Shown: positions 50,671 to 60,853 of the stretch, in pieces | Layout: the number at the start of each line of letters is the position of its first letter | Numbering within the stretch: position 1 is the first letter of the stretch | Assembly (NCBI RefSeq): GCF_012927485.1 | Contig: NZ_JABBPC010000036.1 | Span: 111,996 to 175,995, forward strand | DNA length: 64,000 nucleotides | Source: Polaromonas sp. | GTDB lineage: Bacteria > Pseudomonadota > Gammaproteobacteria > Burkholderiales > Burkholderiaceae_C | Direction: 5' to 3' | Notes under the pieces: generated by a model | The model's input: only the letters and a program-made list of their open reading frames with translations | Databases searched by the model: none | Told to the model about the DNA's origin: nothing | Made by a program: the position numbers and the translations under genes

Positions 50671-51714
50671 ATGAAACTTTCGCACTTTATTGAAGCCAAT
50701 TTCAATAAAATTCTTGAGGAATGGGATCAGTTTGCCCTGACGCTATTTCCGCAGAATGTCCACGTCTCCGCGCGCGAGCTGCGCGATCATGCGCGCGAGA
50801 TTCTGATGGAACTTAGCAAGGATATGGAAACAGCGCAAAGCGACCAACAGCAGGCGGGCAAGTCCAAAGGTGAGGAGGCAAAAAGTAGCGACGCGCTGAG
50901 TTCTGCGTCGGTACATGGAACCGAGCGCCAGCACAGCGGCTTCTCACTGCCGGAACTGGCGGCAGAATTTCGCGCGCTGAGAGCCACGGTATTGCGTATG
51001 TGGCTGCCGAAAATTCCGGCATTGACAGAACAGATTGCGCACGACATGGTGCGCTTTAATGAAGCGATTGACCAGGCGCTGGCCGAATCCGTGGCTACTT
51101 ACACCGCACAAAATACCCGGGCACGCGATACCTTTCTGGACATTCTTGGCCACAATCTCAGAAGCCCCTTGATGGGCATCAGACGTTCTGCAAAAGTCCT
51201 TCAGAAAACGGGGGTGACCGCAGAGGCTGCCGGGTAATCCGGCACGCGAATTCTGACTAGCGCAGCGCTGATGTCGTCGATGGTCAATGACCTTCTGGAA
51301 CACGGCAAAGGCCAGTTTGCGCTGGAAAGCTCCAGTGAACTACACGGTAATTTTGACGGCGCCCGACTGCAACAAGTGCTTTCAAACCTGCTCAACAACG
51401 CGGCTCAATATGGCTATCAAAGCCAGGTCGTCAGGCTGGTGCTCAAAGGACATGCGGACCATATCAGCGTCCAGGTTTGCAACGTGGGTCCGCTCATCCC
51501 GCCGGAATCGCTGCGCGCAATTTTTGATCCTCTGGTACAACTTTCGATCAGTGAGAAACCAACAGGCCCTTTTCCCAACAGCGTAGGGCTGGGTTTGTAC
51601 ATCGCGCGTGAACTTACCTTTGGACATGAAGGAACGATCAAGGCCGAGTCCAGTGCCGAGCTTGGCACCGTATTTACCGTCCAGCTGCCCAGTAAGGCTG
51701 CCGGCGCGGCATAA
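50671..51714 (+). pseudogene. RsbRD-type sensor histidine kinase, stopped and internally deleted
   Basis: From ATG 50671 the N-terminal RsbRD-like sensor (MKLSHFIEANFNKILEEWDQ; LRDHAREILMELSKDMETAQ) is followed by the phosphoacceptor His161 in LDILGHNLRSPLMGIRR. A TAA at 51235-51237 interrupts; the same frame resumes MSSMVNDLLEHGKGQFALES. Compared with related kinases about 40 residues between DLLEHG and QFALES are missing. The ATP-binding N-box (LSNLLNNAAQYG) and G-box (SVGLGLYIARE) are retained. One nonsense codon and one deletion make it a pseudogene. The cognate response regulator is not present. Confidence 0.82.
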
Positions 51715-52140
51715 CCCATTCCCAGGCAGCACTGGCGCATGCCGGGCTCATAAAGCCACGGCTGCACGGTGTTGGAGTTTCTCTTCGGGGCGCTGGATCG
51801 GTCAAGTGAATTGCAAGTCGCCTCTCCGCAGCCATCCGGGGTTAATAGGGATGCCGGCGCCTTGCAAGGTGAACCTTAATCGGAGATCAGCCTTAGCGCG
51901 TAAATTTAGAGACTGGCCATCATGTGAGCTGGCCCCGGAGGCCGACATGTTTACGGCAACCGCATCAAGTTAGACCCAAGAACCGTCGATTGCAAGGGCG
52001 ATACGCACCGCGCTACAGTGGACGATTCACAGCGCGAAATCAGGCGCAATGAGACTGACCACCTTGCGATGTACAGGGGGACGACTCTGAAAAAGGGAAA
52101 CAATTAAGATCAATCGCCAACACTGTTAAGGAGCGAACTG
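51715..52140. other. Gene-free stretch
   Basis: No gene or clear structure recognised between the kinase pseudogene and the DUF488 gene. Confidence 0.5.
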
Positions 52141-52527
52141 ATGAGCAGCAGAATCAGAGCGGGCAATGTCAAATTAAAACGGGCTTACGAGCCGCCTGCC
52201 CATGACGACGGCACCCGCATATTGATCGACCGACTATGGCCGCGCGGCGTAAAGAAAGTTGATGCAGCGCTGGATCGTTGGGTGAAAGACCTTGCGCCCA
52301 GCACCGCCTTGAGAAAGTGGTTTGGACACGATCCCGCGCGCTGGCCAGCGTTTCGGCTTCGTTATGCTGAGGAGGTGCGCCAGCATGGCGAACAGCTCAG
52401 GCAATTGCGCGCGTTGGCGCGCACGAATCCGATCACGCTCGTCTATTCCGCTCATGACGAAGTGCATAACGACGCCGTCGCGCTGAGAGATTTTCTCTTG
52501 AGCAGGAAGACGAAGACAGGGCACTGA
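52141..52527 (+). CDS. DUF488 family protein
   Basis: A 128-residue protein with VKLKRAYEPPAHDDGTRILI, DRLWPRGVKKVDAALDRWVK, DLAPSTALRKWFGHDPARW and ITLVYSAHDEVHNDAVALRD. This is the full short DUF488 pattern (YeaO-like), a small cytosolic family of unknown activity. It lies 14 bp before a uracil-DNA-glycosylase-like gene on the same strand, so the two may be co-transcribed. Confidence 0.92.
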   Translation: MSSRIRAGNVKLKRAYEPPAHDDGTRILIDRLWPRGVKKVDAALDRWVKDLAPSTALRKWFGHDPARWPAFRLRYAEEVRQHGEQLRQLRALARTNPITLVYSAHDEVHNDAVALRDFLLSRKTKTGH

Positions 52528-52541
52528 GGTGCGAAGACAGT

Positions 52542-53177
52542 ATGCGTAAAGTGGAATACCCCACCCTTGGAGAGCTGTTGACTGCGGTGCGCCACTGCCA
52601 GGCTTGCGCGCCGCATTTGCCGCTAGGCCCGCGTCCGGTGCTGCAAGCCGGCGGCGAGGCGCGCATCCTCCTCGTCGGTCAGGCGCCCGGCGTGCGCGTG
52701 CACGCGTCGGGAATCCCGTGGGACGATCCGAGCGGGGAGCGGCTGCGCGCGTGGATGGGGATTGACATCGCCAGGTTTTATGACGCGTCGCAAATCGCGA
52801 TCATCCCGATGGGATATTGCTACCCTGGACGAGGCAACGGCGGCGACCTGCCACCGCGCCGCGAATGCGCGACGTTATGGCTCGATCATTTGCTGGCCAA
52901 GCTGCCGCGGATTGAATTGACTCTCTTAATCGGACTGCATGCACAACGTCACTTTCTGGGTAGCCGGCGCAAACTCTCGTTGACCGAAACCGTCAAGGCG
53001 TGGCGCGAGTTTGCTCCTAAATATCTGCCGTTACCACACCCTTCGGCGCGCAACACCCCATGGTTTCAGCGCAATCCCTGGTTCGAACATGAGTTATTGC
53101 CAGTGCTGCGCGAACGGATCAAGTCGCTCTCCGACCCACACGCAAAACCTCAGCCCATCGCAATGACGGTTAGATAG
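52542..53177 (+). CDS. Uracil-DNA-glycosylase-family protein
   Basis: A 211-residue protein of the UDG superfamily. Motif 1 is GQAPG at residues 46-50 with the following IPWDDPSGERLRAWMGID; motif 2 is LPHPSARNTPW. IAIIPMGYCYPGRGNGGDLP and WLDHLLAKLPRIELTLLIGL complete the fold. It lacks the four-cysteine cluster ligands of family 4 enzymes, so it probably belongs to the single-strand-type uncharacterised group often labelled uracil-DNA glycosylase family. A DNA-repair role is inferred. It is downstream of DUF488. Confidence 0.85.
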   Translation: MRKVEYPTLGELLTAVRHCQACAPHLPLGPRPVLQAGGEARILLVGQAPGVRVHASGIPWDDPSGERLRAWMGIDIARFYDASQIAIIPMGYCYPGRGNGGDLPPRRECATLWLDHLLAKLPRIELTLLIGLHAQRHFLGSRRKLSLTETVKAWREFAPKYLPLPHPSARNTPWFQRNPWFEHELLPVLRERIKSLSDPHAKPQPIAMTVR

Positions 53178-53567
53178 AGCGAAAAGAGCGCGCCATTTAT
53201 CGGGGCGGGAAAGGAGTTGCTTTTCCACCTCATGACCGGTGTGTCGCTGCAGCGCGGGGTCACTTTGACAAGGTCGGGCCAATGCAGGCCTCAAAATCTT
53301 TCGCGCAATGAAGTGGAGCATCCCAGCGGACCCTATCAAAAAACGCCAGTGGTCATTCCACTGCCGCGCACAGTGCTCGCAAACTGGTGAAGATGACGTT
53401 AGCACAAGGCTGGCTCTGCCTTTGCTCTATTAATACGACAAAACTTATAAATCGGCCCTGGTAGTTCGGGTGTATTCGATCCACGCGAGGTGCGCTTGCT
53501 TAAGTGGCGATAGACTTAGTCTCGAAAAAAAGTGGTTCTATTTAGGTACTGACACGGCAACATTGAC
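53178..53567. other. Gene-free stretch
   Basis: No gene recognised between the UDG-like and DUF4399 genes. Confidence 0.5.
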
Positions 53568-54419
53568 ATGGCGAATTCGAAACACCACTTAGCTCTACTC
53601 ATCCCCGCGCTTTTCCCGCTCCTCGCATTCCTGTTGATCTGTGCTGCGGAGCCTTCGGTCGCACAAGTCAAGACCGCTGCATCTGGCGCAGCCAGCGCAC
53701 TGAGCCCCTGGCAGGCCATCACGCCGTTCGCTGCCGCAGATGCGACTTTTACCAACTTGGAAAATGGCGCGAGGATCGAAACTCCGTACGTGGCGACTTT
53801 CGGCCTGAGCGGCGGTTGGGGCTTGGCGCCGATCTCTTCGCCTGTCGCGGGCAAAAGCGGCCACCACCACCTTCTGATCAACCGCGATTTGCCGCTGGAT
53901 TTCAAACAGGCGTTGCCGTTCAACAATCAATACATCCATTTCGGCAAGGGCCAGATGGAAACTGTGCTGATGCTAGAGCCGGGTGATTACACCTTGCGCC
54001 TGCTGCTGGCCGATGACAAGCACCTGCCGCATTTTATTTACAGCAAGCCGGTCAAGATCACGGTGACCAAGAGTAATAGGAACGTGGATCCCAAGAGCTT
54101 GGTGAAAGCCGGTATCAGCCTGAAAAATCTGCCACTTGATGGCAAGGTGGCGGCGCTCTTCAACGTGCAGTTTCATGCCTCGGGCCTGAATGTGGCGCAT
54201 AAAAGCCAAGGTGAAAAAAACACGGGGCATTTCCGCCTGACAGTGGCGCCGCAAGGGGGAGGTAAACCAGTCGAGATGAACTTCGTCAACGGCCAGACCG
54301 AAGTCTGGCTGTCGCCGCCTGCAGGGTCTTACATCCTCAAGCTGGATTTTGTTGACAACACCAACCCGGACAGCTTGCTTGCGGCTCCGGCGACGGCTGT
54401 CGTCCTGGTTCACGCGTAG
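53568..54419 (+). CDS. DUF4399 domain protein, exported
   Basis: A 283-residue protein with an N-terminal signal sequence (LALLIPALFPLLAFLLICAA, residues 8-27). The DUF4399 part is VKTAASG..., FTNLENGARIETPYVATFGL, KSGHHHLLINRDLPLDFKQA, IHFGKGQMETVLMLEPGDYT and LRLLLADDKHLPHF. A second similar beta-rich half (residues about 165-283) has FNVQFHASGLNVAH and GSYILKLDFVDN. Members are periplasmic and of unknown role. The gene stands alone. The triple-His GHHHLLI loop could bind metal. Confidence 0.85.
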   Translation: MANSKHHLALLIPALFPLLAFLLICAAEPSVAQVKTAASGAASALSPWQAITPFAAADATFTNLENGARIETPYVATFGLSGGWGLAPISSPVAGKSGHHHLLINRDLPLDFKQALPFNNQYIHFGKGQMETVLMLEPGDYTLRLLLADDKHLPHFIYSKPVKITVTKSNRNVDPKSLVKAGISLKNLPLDGKVAALFNVQFHASGLNVAHKSQGEKNTGHFRLTVAPQGGGKPVEMNFVNGQTEVWLSPPAGSYILKLDFVDNTNPDSLLAAPATAVVLVHA

Positions 54420-54638
54420 TAACGCTTGCCGCTGTCCTGAAGGAGAGGATCGCTTGCCAGATGAGCCGGGTTGGCAAGGTCTGGGCAACTCGACTATTGA
54501 GCGCTTCGTCAGTTTTTTGTGCCAGCGCCCAATCGACTATTGTTTGACTATTGTTCTAGCAATGTGCAGACATCATTTTTAGGCGCGGTCCGCAGCCCCG
54601 CAGCGAAATGAAACAAACCCGCAACCTATAGCCGCGCA

Positions 54639-55859
54639 CTACTGCTTGCGGCGGATTTGTGTCGCGAGTTTTTCATCTTCTTTATAGTAATAAGCGCGTT
54701 GCTGATTACGCCAGGTGCCAAGCCAAAGCATGTTGGCCGATATCGCATCGTGATCGCTCGCTGAAAACGGTTTGTCATAGGTCGTGACAACGCCCCGGTA
54801 GATATTGGTTTGGTTTTCCAATGCTTTCTTCAACCCTGGACCAGAGAGGTCGCCCTTGGCATCGAAAATTGCACGCAGCAGCAAATGCACCGCATCGTAA
54901 GTCTGAGCCGCAGACATCACGGAGCCGATGAGGTGTTCCGAAGAAAGCTTGCCGTAGGCGCGCAGAAAAGCGCTGTTACGTTCAAGGAACAGATTGGGTA
55001 GGATGGTTTGCACCATCAGTGCGCCTTCTACTTTGCCTTCAGACACGTCAAAGGCCGATGCGTGAGAAAGTCCCCAGGGACCAAATTGCGGCACTTTCCA
55101 ACCAACGGCTGTCCTGCTTGCAGAAATCACTCCTTGTTCAGGGCCCACCGTCCAGCCGATTAGTGCATCGGCTCCTGAATTCTTGAGACTCTGGATTTCG
55201 TCGTTGAGTGACTTGACACCCACTGGGAATCGCACGATGGCCTGGGGCTTCAGGTTCGCCTTACCGAGCGCGATCTCAAGCTCTTTCAGCCCCGCGTCCC
55301 CATAACCCGTCGAGTCGACTAAAAGCGCCACCTTGGACAATCCGCGCTTGACAATCTCGTCGACCAGAAACTGAGTTTGAAGTCGATCCCTGGCTGCCGT
55401 GCTGAAGATATAACTTTGATTTGCGGGGTATTTCGCCGTGATTGCGGTGCCAGTTGCACAGGGCACAATCAGGATCTGCTTTTGGGCTTGAAAGACGTCA
55501 AGAGCCTTCATCGCAACCCCGGTATTGCAAAACCCGATGGTTGCGACGACCTTGTCTTTTAACACCAGGTCCTGCGCAGCTTTGAGCCCCACGTCGTTGT
55601 TTGCCTGGTCATCACGAATAATCAGCTCCAAGGGGCGCCCCAGATATCCGCCTACCTTGTTGATCTCGTTGACAGCGGCCTGAGCACCGATGCGAGCACT
55701 GTTGCCCATGTCTGCGGAGCCGCCCGTCAACGGAAAGATCAGGCCAATGCGAATTCCAGGTGGACTCGACGAAGGGGAGGGGGACTGTGCAAACAAGGGG
55801 CTGGTGCTGAGACTTAAAGAAATGGCAACGAAGAAGAGCGTAAAAATAAGTCGTCGCAT
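54639..55859 (-). CDS. Branched-chain amino-acid-type ABC substrate-binding protein (LivJ-like)
   Basis: A 406-residue periplasmic protein with signal peptide MRRLIFTLFFVAISLSLSTS (cut near residue 25, LFA-QSP). The Peripla_BP_6 domain shows GIRIGLIFPLTGGSADMGNS, ARIGAQAAVNEINKVGGYLG, RPLELIIRDDQANNDVGLKA and ALLVDSTGYGDAGLKELEIA. It would deliver branched-chain amino acids or aromatic compounds to a Liv-type permease. None is encoded nearby, so it is an orphan binding protein or works with a transporter elsewhere. Confidence 0.92.
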   Translation of the reverse strand: MRRLIFTLFFVAISLSLSTSPLFAQSPSPSSSPPGIRIGLIFPLTGGSADMGNSARIGAQAAVNEINKVGGYLGRPLELIIRDDQANNDVGLKAAQDLVLKDKVVATIGFCNTGVAMKALDVFQAQKQILIVPCATGTAITAKYPANQSYIFSTAARDRLQTQFLVDEIVKRGLSKVALLVDSTGYGDAGLKELEIALGKANLKPQAIVRFPVGVKSLNDEIQSLKNSGADALIGWTVGPEQGVISASRTAVGWKVPQFGPWGLSHASAFDVSEGKVEGALMVQTILPNLFLERNSAFLRAYGKLSSEHLIGSVMSAAQTYDAVHLLLRAIFDAKGDLSGPGLKKALENQTNIYRGVVTTYDKPFSASDHDAISANMLWLGTWRNQQRAYYYKEDEKLATQIRRKQ

Positions 55860-56609
55860 CGGGTCCTTTGTTTGTTACTAGCGATGAACCCCCTCTAACT
55901 CTGCGCGATAGAGGGCGGCGGTCCAATTGGTACAAAAGTTATAGCATGCAACATAGCGCCCGGCTATTCACTAAAACCCCAGTTCCTGTAATATTCCAGT
56001 CGTGCCGCTTCCTATTGAACGCGTCGCCGTTCAGCGCCGCGATTGCTTTGCGGGGATGAAACTCGTGGTGACGAATTCAACGATCATCGGTTGGCGCAGG
56101 CCCGTCGAGCAAACCTCGGCGTAGGAGCGCACGGTGCCGGGTCTTCACTCTTTTTCCTTTATATGTTTGATAGGTATTTATCGTAAAAGCCGTCAGGACT
56201 AACGAAGAAGGAAAGATAGTAGAAGCGCGGGAAAATCTATCGGACTGGCCCGGCGAGATCAACCATGTCGAGGGCCTCCGGCCGCAGCTCAACCAACGCG
56301 CGCTGCAGCCGGTTAACGATGGGCGCCCGCTGTGGAAAGCGGGGGGTGTGAGAAGTTTTGTCGGACTCTTTTCAAAGAACAATAAGGTCTGAGAGTGACC
56401 AAGCCGCGCAACCGCAGTTAGGTAATTCGTCAACACTTTCGTCAATGTTGGCCTGCGAACCAAAAACTTGATGCGCGCAGGCGAGCCCTCTGAGCTGGGT
56501 GTTTGTTGAACTCCGTTACATCTGAAATGCCTTTTGCGTCACTTTTCCCGTGGGATCGCGCGTTGTAAATCTACAGGCCGTCAAGCAGGCTGATCAACTG
56601 GAGTATCAA
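55860..56609. other. Gene-free stretch between the LivJ-like and glycine-zipper genes
   Basis: No gene recognised. A plus-strand frame near 56210-56390 (DWPGEINHVEGLRPQLNQRA) ends in a stop and is of unknown nature. A divergent promoter region is expected close to each gene. Confidence 0.5.
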
Positions 56610-57107
56610 ATGGAAATGAATCAACCCTCGAACCGCATCCACCCCTTGATGGCGGGCGCAGCCGTGTCGGTAATGCTCGTGAGCTTGCTGGGCGTTGCAG
56701 CCATCACTGGCGTTTTACCTAATTCGCATGCCACCGCTGCGCAAACTGCGCCCGTCACTGCACAGGCTCCGGCCATCGCGCCGATAGCTACACCCGCGCA
56801 GCAACTTGCGGCGGTTCCGGCCGCCCGCTACGAGCGTGAAATGCACAAAACGGTGGTGCATCACCACGCAGTCCAGCCCGCACAGGCGCAGTCCGGCCAA
56901 CAGTATTCCCAGGCCCCTGCCTACCGACAACCCGCGCCTGCGGCACCGGTTGCACAAAATAGCCCTATTGGCATTGGCGTAGGCGCGGTGGTCGGAGGAC
57001 TGCTGGGCAATCAGGTGGGTGGTGGCAATGGCAAGACCCTGGCCACTATCGCCGGGGCTGTGGGTGGCGGATACCTCGGCAATGAAATTGCCAAGCGCAA
57101 TCCATAA
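56610..57107 (+). CDS. Glycine-zipper 2TM domain protein
   Basis: A 165-residue protein started at ATG 56610 behind GGAG. It has an N-terminal membrane span (MAGAAVSVMLVSLLGVAAIT), a Pro/Ala/Gln-rich linker with VVHHHAVQPAQAQSGQQYSQ, and a C-terminal glycine-zipper pair (IGIGVGAVVGGLLGNQVGGG, LATIAGAVGGGYLGNEIAKR), the Rick_17kDa_Anti type. Such proteins are envelope-associated with unclear function. The frame beginning at 56550 is longer but lacks a ribosome site. Confidence 0.88.
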   Translation: MEMNQPSNRIHPLMAGAAVSVMLVSLLGVAAITGVLPNSHATAAQTAPVTAQAPAIAPIATPAQQLAAVPAARYEREMHKTVVHHHAVQPAQAQSGQQYSQAPAYRQPAPAAPVAQNSPIGIGVGAVVGGLLGNQVGGGNGKTLATIAGAVGGGYLGNEIAKRNP

Positions 57108-57277
57108 GACCTTGGATACAGAAGCCCGGCAGGCTAGTTAGACCGGGCGACTGAAACCAGGGTGGCCAGCATCAATGCCCGGTGTTGCTAGGGTGCCGGT
57201 ACAGCAATCCGGCAGGCCGTTGGCTTCTGGATCGGCCTACGCGGCGAAGAAGCAAAAGCAGCTCGTGTTCAGCTTGC

Positions 57278-57592
57278 TTATTTAGCGGCAGCCTTTGCAG
57301 CTTTGCGGGCAGCGGCTTTCGGGTCAACGGCTGCTTTGAATTTGGAACCAGGCGTGAATTTAGGAATGGTGGTCGCAAGAATTTTGAGTGACGCACCTGT
57401 GCTCGGGTTTTTGCCTGCGCGGGCTGCACGTTTGACAGACTTGAAGGTGCCAAAGCCCACCAGTGTCACGGCGTCCCCCTTTTTGACGGCCACCTGGATG
57501 GTTTCAATGAGCGTGTCCAAAATTCGCCCTGCAGCGGCCTTGGTCAAGTCGTTTTTGGAGACAAGCTTTTCAATCAGTTCGATGCGGTTCAT
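57278..57592 (-). CDS. HU-family DNA-binding protein
   Basis: A 104-residue histone-like protein: MNRIELIEKLVSKNDLTKAA, ILDTLIETIQVAVKKGDAVT, VGFGTFKSVKRAARAGKNP (the beta-arm region) and IPKFTPGSKFKAAVD. It is about 12 residues longer than standard HU because of a Lys/Ala-rich tail (PKAAARKAAKAAAK). It bends and compacts DNA. The ATG is preceded by a run of A and no obvious Shine-Dalgarno. It is a single gene, convergent with the glycine-zipper gene. Confidence 0.93.
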   Translation of the reverse strand: MNRIELIEKLVSKNDLTKAAAGRILDTLIETIQVAVKKGDAVTLVGFGTFKSVKRAARAGKNPSTGASLKILATTIPKFTPGSKFKAAVDPKAAARKAAKAAAK

Positions 57593-58145
57593 TTTTTTTT
57601 ACAATTAAGGGAGGTTGATGAGCGGCTTCATCTTACTGTGCGGGCGCAGAGGAGTGCATCAGGGATTGCCAAGGGGCGATTCCTTTTGCGTCCGGGTGGA
57701 TGGCGCTACTTCTTTCCTCAATGCGCTCAAGCCTCGACGCCGTCCCGGTAAGGGTGACGGGGCTGTCATTTTGGCAGCGGCAGCGAAGCGGCCTCGTACA
57801 GGGAGACGTCGAGATTGCGATGGTGGCCTGTTCATGGCCTTCGCCCTCGTTCGGACCACCTTGCGGAGTGTGCCAACTAGTCACTGCACCCCCCCTATCA
57901 AATGAACTATCTATCTCGGCCGACTGCGGTTTTCATCAGCAGCAGTTCAAGAACGTCAAATGTTGTCTACCGAACAGACAACGAGACGGCTATGTTCGAT
58001 TGTTCAGTAAATCTTCCAAGATCGGTCATGGGCAGTGGCTTAGCTTGCGTCCCTGGGTAGGCATTGTGTCCTGCTACCGCTATTGACTGTCATCTGAACC
58101 GTTTGGTGGAGCGTTGGATAGGCAATAAAACGGCGAAAGGTATTT
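57593..58145. other. Intergenic stretch between HU and a lipoprotein gene
   Basis: No gene recognised. Open frames on both strands here are mutually antisense and lack family features. Confidence 0.5.
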
Positions 58146-58643
58146 ATGTACATAGCTTCTGAAAAAACAGCTGAAACCCAAATTTTGGAGCCACGTCTGC
58201 GCAATGGCAGGCATCGACTTCGTACCGCTTTTGCGTTGGTTGCAGTCGCATTTCTAGTGAGCGCATGCGGAGGGGGCGGGGATCCTCGCTCGCCAGGAAA
58301 TTTCAACATTGGTGTCACTGTGGGCGGGCTGTTTGTCAGCAACACACCCGTTGCTCCGGGCGGATCGATTAACCTTGCCATTCATGCCGGACAGTCTGTG
58401 AATCTCGATGCGGGCGAGCCTGCGGTTTGGACTCTTTTAGTCGGAGGCAGCGCAATAACTGGCGGAGCGCAGGTGTACTACGCAGGCGCAAACATTACTG
58501 CAACCACGTTGAGCCCATCCGCCGTGGTCGTGGACACTTACGCGGCTTACCCGTTACAGGCATCGATTCCGGTCACCTTGATTGCGACATCTACCTACGA
58601 TTCGGCGCAGATAGCAACCGTCAATCTTTTGATTACCAATTAG
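58146..58643 (+). CDS. Predicted lipoprotein of unknown family
   Basis: A 165-residue protein. A long basic N-region (residues 1-28) precedes FALVAVAFLVSACGGGGDP, a lipobox with the lipidated Cys near residue 41. The mature domain is beta-rich (VTVGGLFVSNTPVAPGGSIN, YAGANITATTLSPSAVVVD, SIPVTLIATSTYD) and resembles small surface-exposed domains with Ig-like repeats. The ribosome site AAAGG precedes the start. No function is apparent. Confidence 0.75.
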   Translation: MYIASEKTAETQILEPRLRNGRHRLRTAFALVAVAFLVSACGGGGDPRSPGNFNIGVTVGGLFVSNTPVAPGGSINLAIHAGQSVNLDAGEPAVWTLLVGGSAITGGAQVYYAGANITATTLSPSAVVVDTYAAYPLQASIPVTLIATSTYDSAQIATVNLLITN

Positions 58644-59141
58644 CGCGCCCCTGCGGGAAGTTATTCGGGCAGTACCGGAAGTTACCGCGGTGCCTTCCTC
58701 TTGCGCTGAGCTGATGCGTCGTAACAGGCCGAACTGGTGACCCTCTGCCGGCGCTGCGGCGAGGTCGTCGCAGCGTCAACTCTCCGGTGTTGAACCGTGG
58801 GTTCAACGTAGGCGGCGGCGGTGGCTATTTCTGCACGCTTCAACCATCAGACGATGGGGCGTTGCAGACAAGGTGCCGACCAGGCAATGAAACAGAACCT
58901 CGCACGAGCTAGCGCCAAATCGCCCTGTCAGCTGAAACTGCGGGGTTTCGCGCCAGAACCTTGAGCCCTTGCCGCGTGGCGTAGAACACGATGGCACAAG
59001 TATTGCGTGCGTCATGTCATACTGATCCTGCCTGCACCAAACCTGTTTTCAGGGTATGGTCTGGGCGCTGACGCAGTGGTCTTCTGGTTTTCTACACTTT
59101 ATTATTGCGCCGCGTCGCGCGGCGCTCTTCAGGGAAAATCC
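58644..59141. other. Gene-free stretch upstream of the DUF1028 operon
   Basis: Contains a small hairpin, GTTGAACC (58789-58796) with GGTTCAAC (58800-58807) around a GTG loop. The promoter of the DUF1028/peptide-transporter operon should lie here. No gene is seen. Confidence 0.5.
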
Positions 59142-59870
59142 ATGACGTGGTCTATCGTCGCACGAGATCCTTCCGGTGCCTTCGGCGTCGCTATCGCGAG
59201 CAAGTTCTTCGCTGTCGGAGCGCTGTGCCCGCACGCGCACAGCGGTGTTGGTGCGCTCGCCACACAGGCGTTGGTCAATCCGCTCTTGGCCGCACCGGCC
59301 TTGCAAGGCATGGCGCAGCAACGGGATCCGGTAGCGCTGCTTCATGCGCTTTTGGCGACCGACCCCGGCAGCGCTCAGCGGCAATTTCACATGATCGATA
59401 GCAAGGGCCGGGGCGCAGCGCATACCGGGGCCGAGTGCATCGACTGGTGTGGTCACACCTTGCAAGAGGGCTTCTCAGTAGCTGGCAACATGCTGGCCGG
59501 ACCGCAAGTCATTCAGGCCACCGCCCAAAGCTATGCTGCGCATGCCGCGCTGCCTTTTGCCGAAAGACTGATCAAGGCCCTTGCGGCAGGCGAGCTGGCC
59601 GGCGGCGACAAGCGCGGCAAGCAAGCAGCGGCGTTGCTTATCTATAACGGACAAGACTATCCAGCGCTCGATTTGCGGGTCGACGATCACGCCGAACCGA
59701 TCACCGAACTGGGCCGTCTGTACGAGGTCAGTCTGGAACGCTTTCAGCCTTTCGTGACCTGCCTGCCCAGTCGCGAGGAACCGGCTGGCATCCTCGATCG
59801 CAGTGAGATCGAGGCGAGGATCGCGCGATTTCAGGCCACCCGCTTGCAGGCGAGCGAGACACCGGCATGA
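59142..59870 (+). CDS. DUF1028 family Ntn-hydrolase-like protein
   Basis: A 242-residue protein started at ATG 59142, just after CAGGGAAA. It begins MTWSIVARDPSGAFGVAIAS, then HSGVGALATQALVNPLLAAP, SVAGNMLAGPQVIQATAQSY and PALDLRVDDHAEPITELGRL, the DUF1028 pattern (Ntn-hydrolase fold). DUF1028 genes commonly open peptide/glutathione transporter operons, and this gene overlaps the DppD-like ATPase by ATGA. The longer frame from 59007 has no signal for initiation. A role in cleaving an imported peptide or gamma-glutamyl compound is inferred. Confidence 0.88.
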   Translation: MTWSIVARDPSGAFGVAIASKFFAVGALCPHAHSGVGALATQALVNPLLAAPALQGMAQQRDPVALLHALLATDPGSAQRQFHMIDSKGRGAAHTGAECIDWCGHTLQEGFSVAGNMLAGPQVIQATAQSYAAHAALPFAERLIKALAAGELAGGDKRGKQAAALLIYNGQDYPALDLRVDDHAEPITELGRLYEVSLERFQPFVTCLPSREEPAGILDRSEIEARIARFQATRLQASETPA

Positions 59871-60853
59871 GCGCCTTGCTCGAGGTCCGGGATTTGACGA
59901 CCTGTTTCAAGGTCGAGGGTGGCGAATTCACGGCGGTTGACGGCATCAGTTTTTCGGTCGAGTCGGGCCGAACACTGGGCATCGTTGGCGAGTCGGGCTG
60001 CGGCAAGAGCGTCACATCGCTGTCGATCATGGGCTTGCTACCCAAGGGACAGGGAAGAGTTGCGGGCGGCTCGATCACTTTCGACGGCGTCGATCTTGTG
60101 CCTTTGTCAGGTGCCGATCTACGCGCATTGCGCGGCAACCGCATTGCGATGATTTTTCAGGAACCAATGACGTCGTTGAACCCGGCCTTTACCATTGGCA
60201 ACCAACTGATCGAAGCGATTCGCTGTCATCGAGATCTGGGTCGCGAAGCCGCTCGCGCCCACGCCATCGAGATGCTGCGCAAGGTGCGGATTTCTTCGCC
60301 GGAGCAGCGGATCGATGACTATCCGCACAAGCTTTCAGGCGGCATGCGCCAGCGGGTAATGATTGCGATGGCGCTTGCCTGCGAACCGAAACTGCTGATC
60401 GCCGATGAACCAACCACCGCGCTAGACGTCACCATTCAAGCGCAGGTGCTGGATTTGATGCGCAGCTTGCGTGTTGATACGGGGGCGGCCATCATGCTCA
60501 TCACCCACGATTTGGGTGTCATTGCGGAGTTGGCCGACGAAGTTGCGGTCATGTATGCTGGCCGCGTGGTCGAGCGCGCCACTGTCGAACGCCTCTTCGC
60601 CGAGCCCCAGCATCCCTATACGATCGGCTTGCTCGGCTCCATCCCGAAACTGCATCTCAAGCAATCCCGCCTGGCCGCCATCGAGGGGCAGGTGCCAGCA
60701 CCCATGACCGTCATGGCAGGGTGCCGTTTTGCGCCGCGTTGCCCGTTTGCAGATGCCCATTGTGAAGCGGCGGTACCCCCTTTGACCGAGCCGACAGCGG
60801 GACATTTTGCCGCGTGTTGGAAAGCGCCCTTGCCCTGGAGGCAAGCGGCATGA
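59867..60853 (+). CDS. Peptide-type ABC importer ATPase (DppD-like)
   Basis: A 328-residue ATPase with Walker [41 protein letters not shown], signature [20 protein letters not shown] and Walker [21 protein letters not shown]. The C-terminal oligopeptide-transporter extension has [15 protein letters not shown], whose cysteines are conserved in the family. It overlaps DUF1028 upstream and the DppF-like gene downstream, so the set is translationally coupled. Confidence 0.94.
   Translation: MSALLEVRDLTTCFKVEGGEFTAVDGISFSVESGRTLGIVGESGCGKSVTSLSIMGLLPKGQGRVAGGSITFDGVDLVPLSGADLRALRGNRIAMIFQEPMTSLNPAFTIGNQLIEAIRCHRDLGREAARAHAIEMLRKVRISSPEQRIDDYPHKLSGGMRQRVMIAMALACEPKLLIADEPTTALDVTIQAQVLDLMRSLRVDTGAAIMLITHDLGVIAELADEVAVMYAGRVVERATVERLFAEPQHPYTIGLLGSIPKLHLKQSRLAAIEGQVPAPMTVMAGCRFAPRCPFADAHCEAAVPPLTEPTAGHFAACWKAPLPWRQAA

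Noticed and set aside
56077..56463. 128-codon minus-strand frame upstream of the glycine-zipper gene
   Set aside because: Low-complexity Ser/Arg-rich product, no homology pattern and no ribosome site.
57615..58086. Plus-strand frames downstream of the HU promoter region
   Set aside because: They mirror minus-strand frames and lack initiation signals or family similarity.
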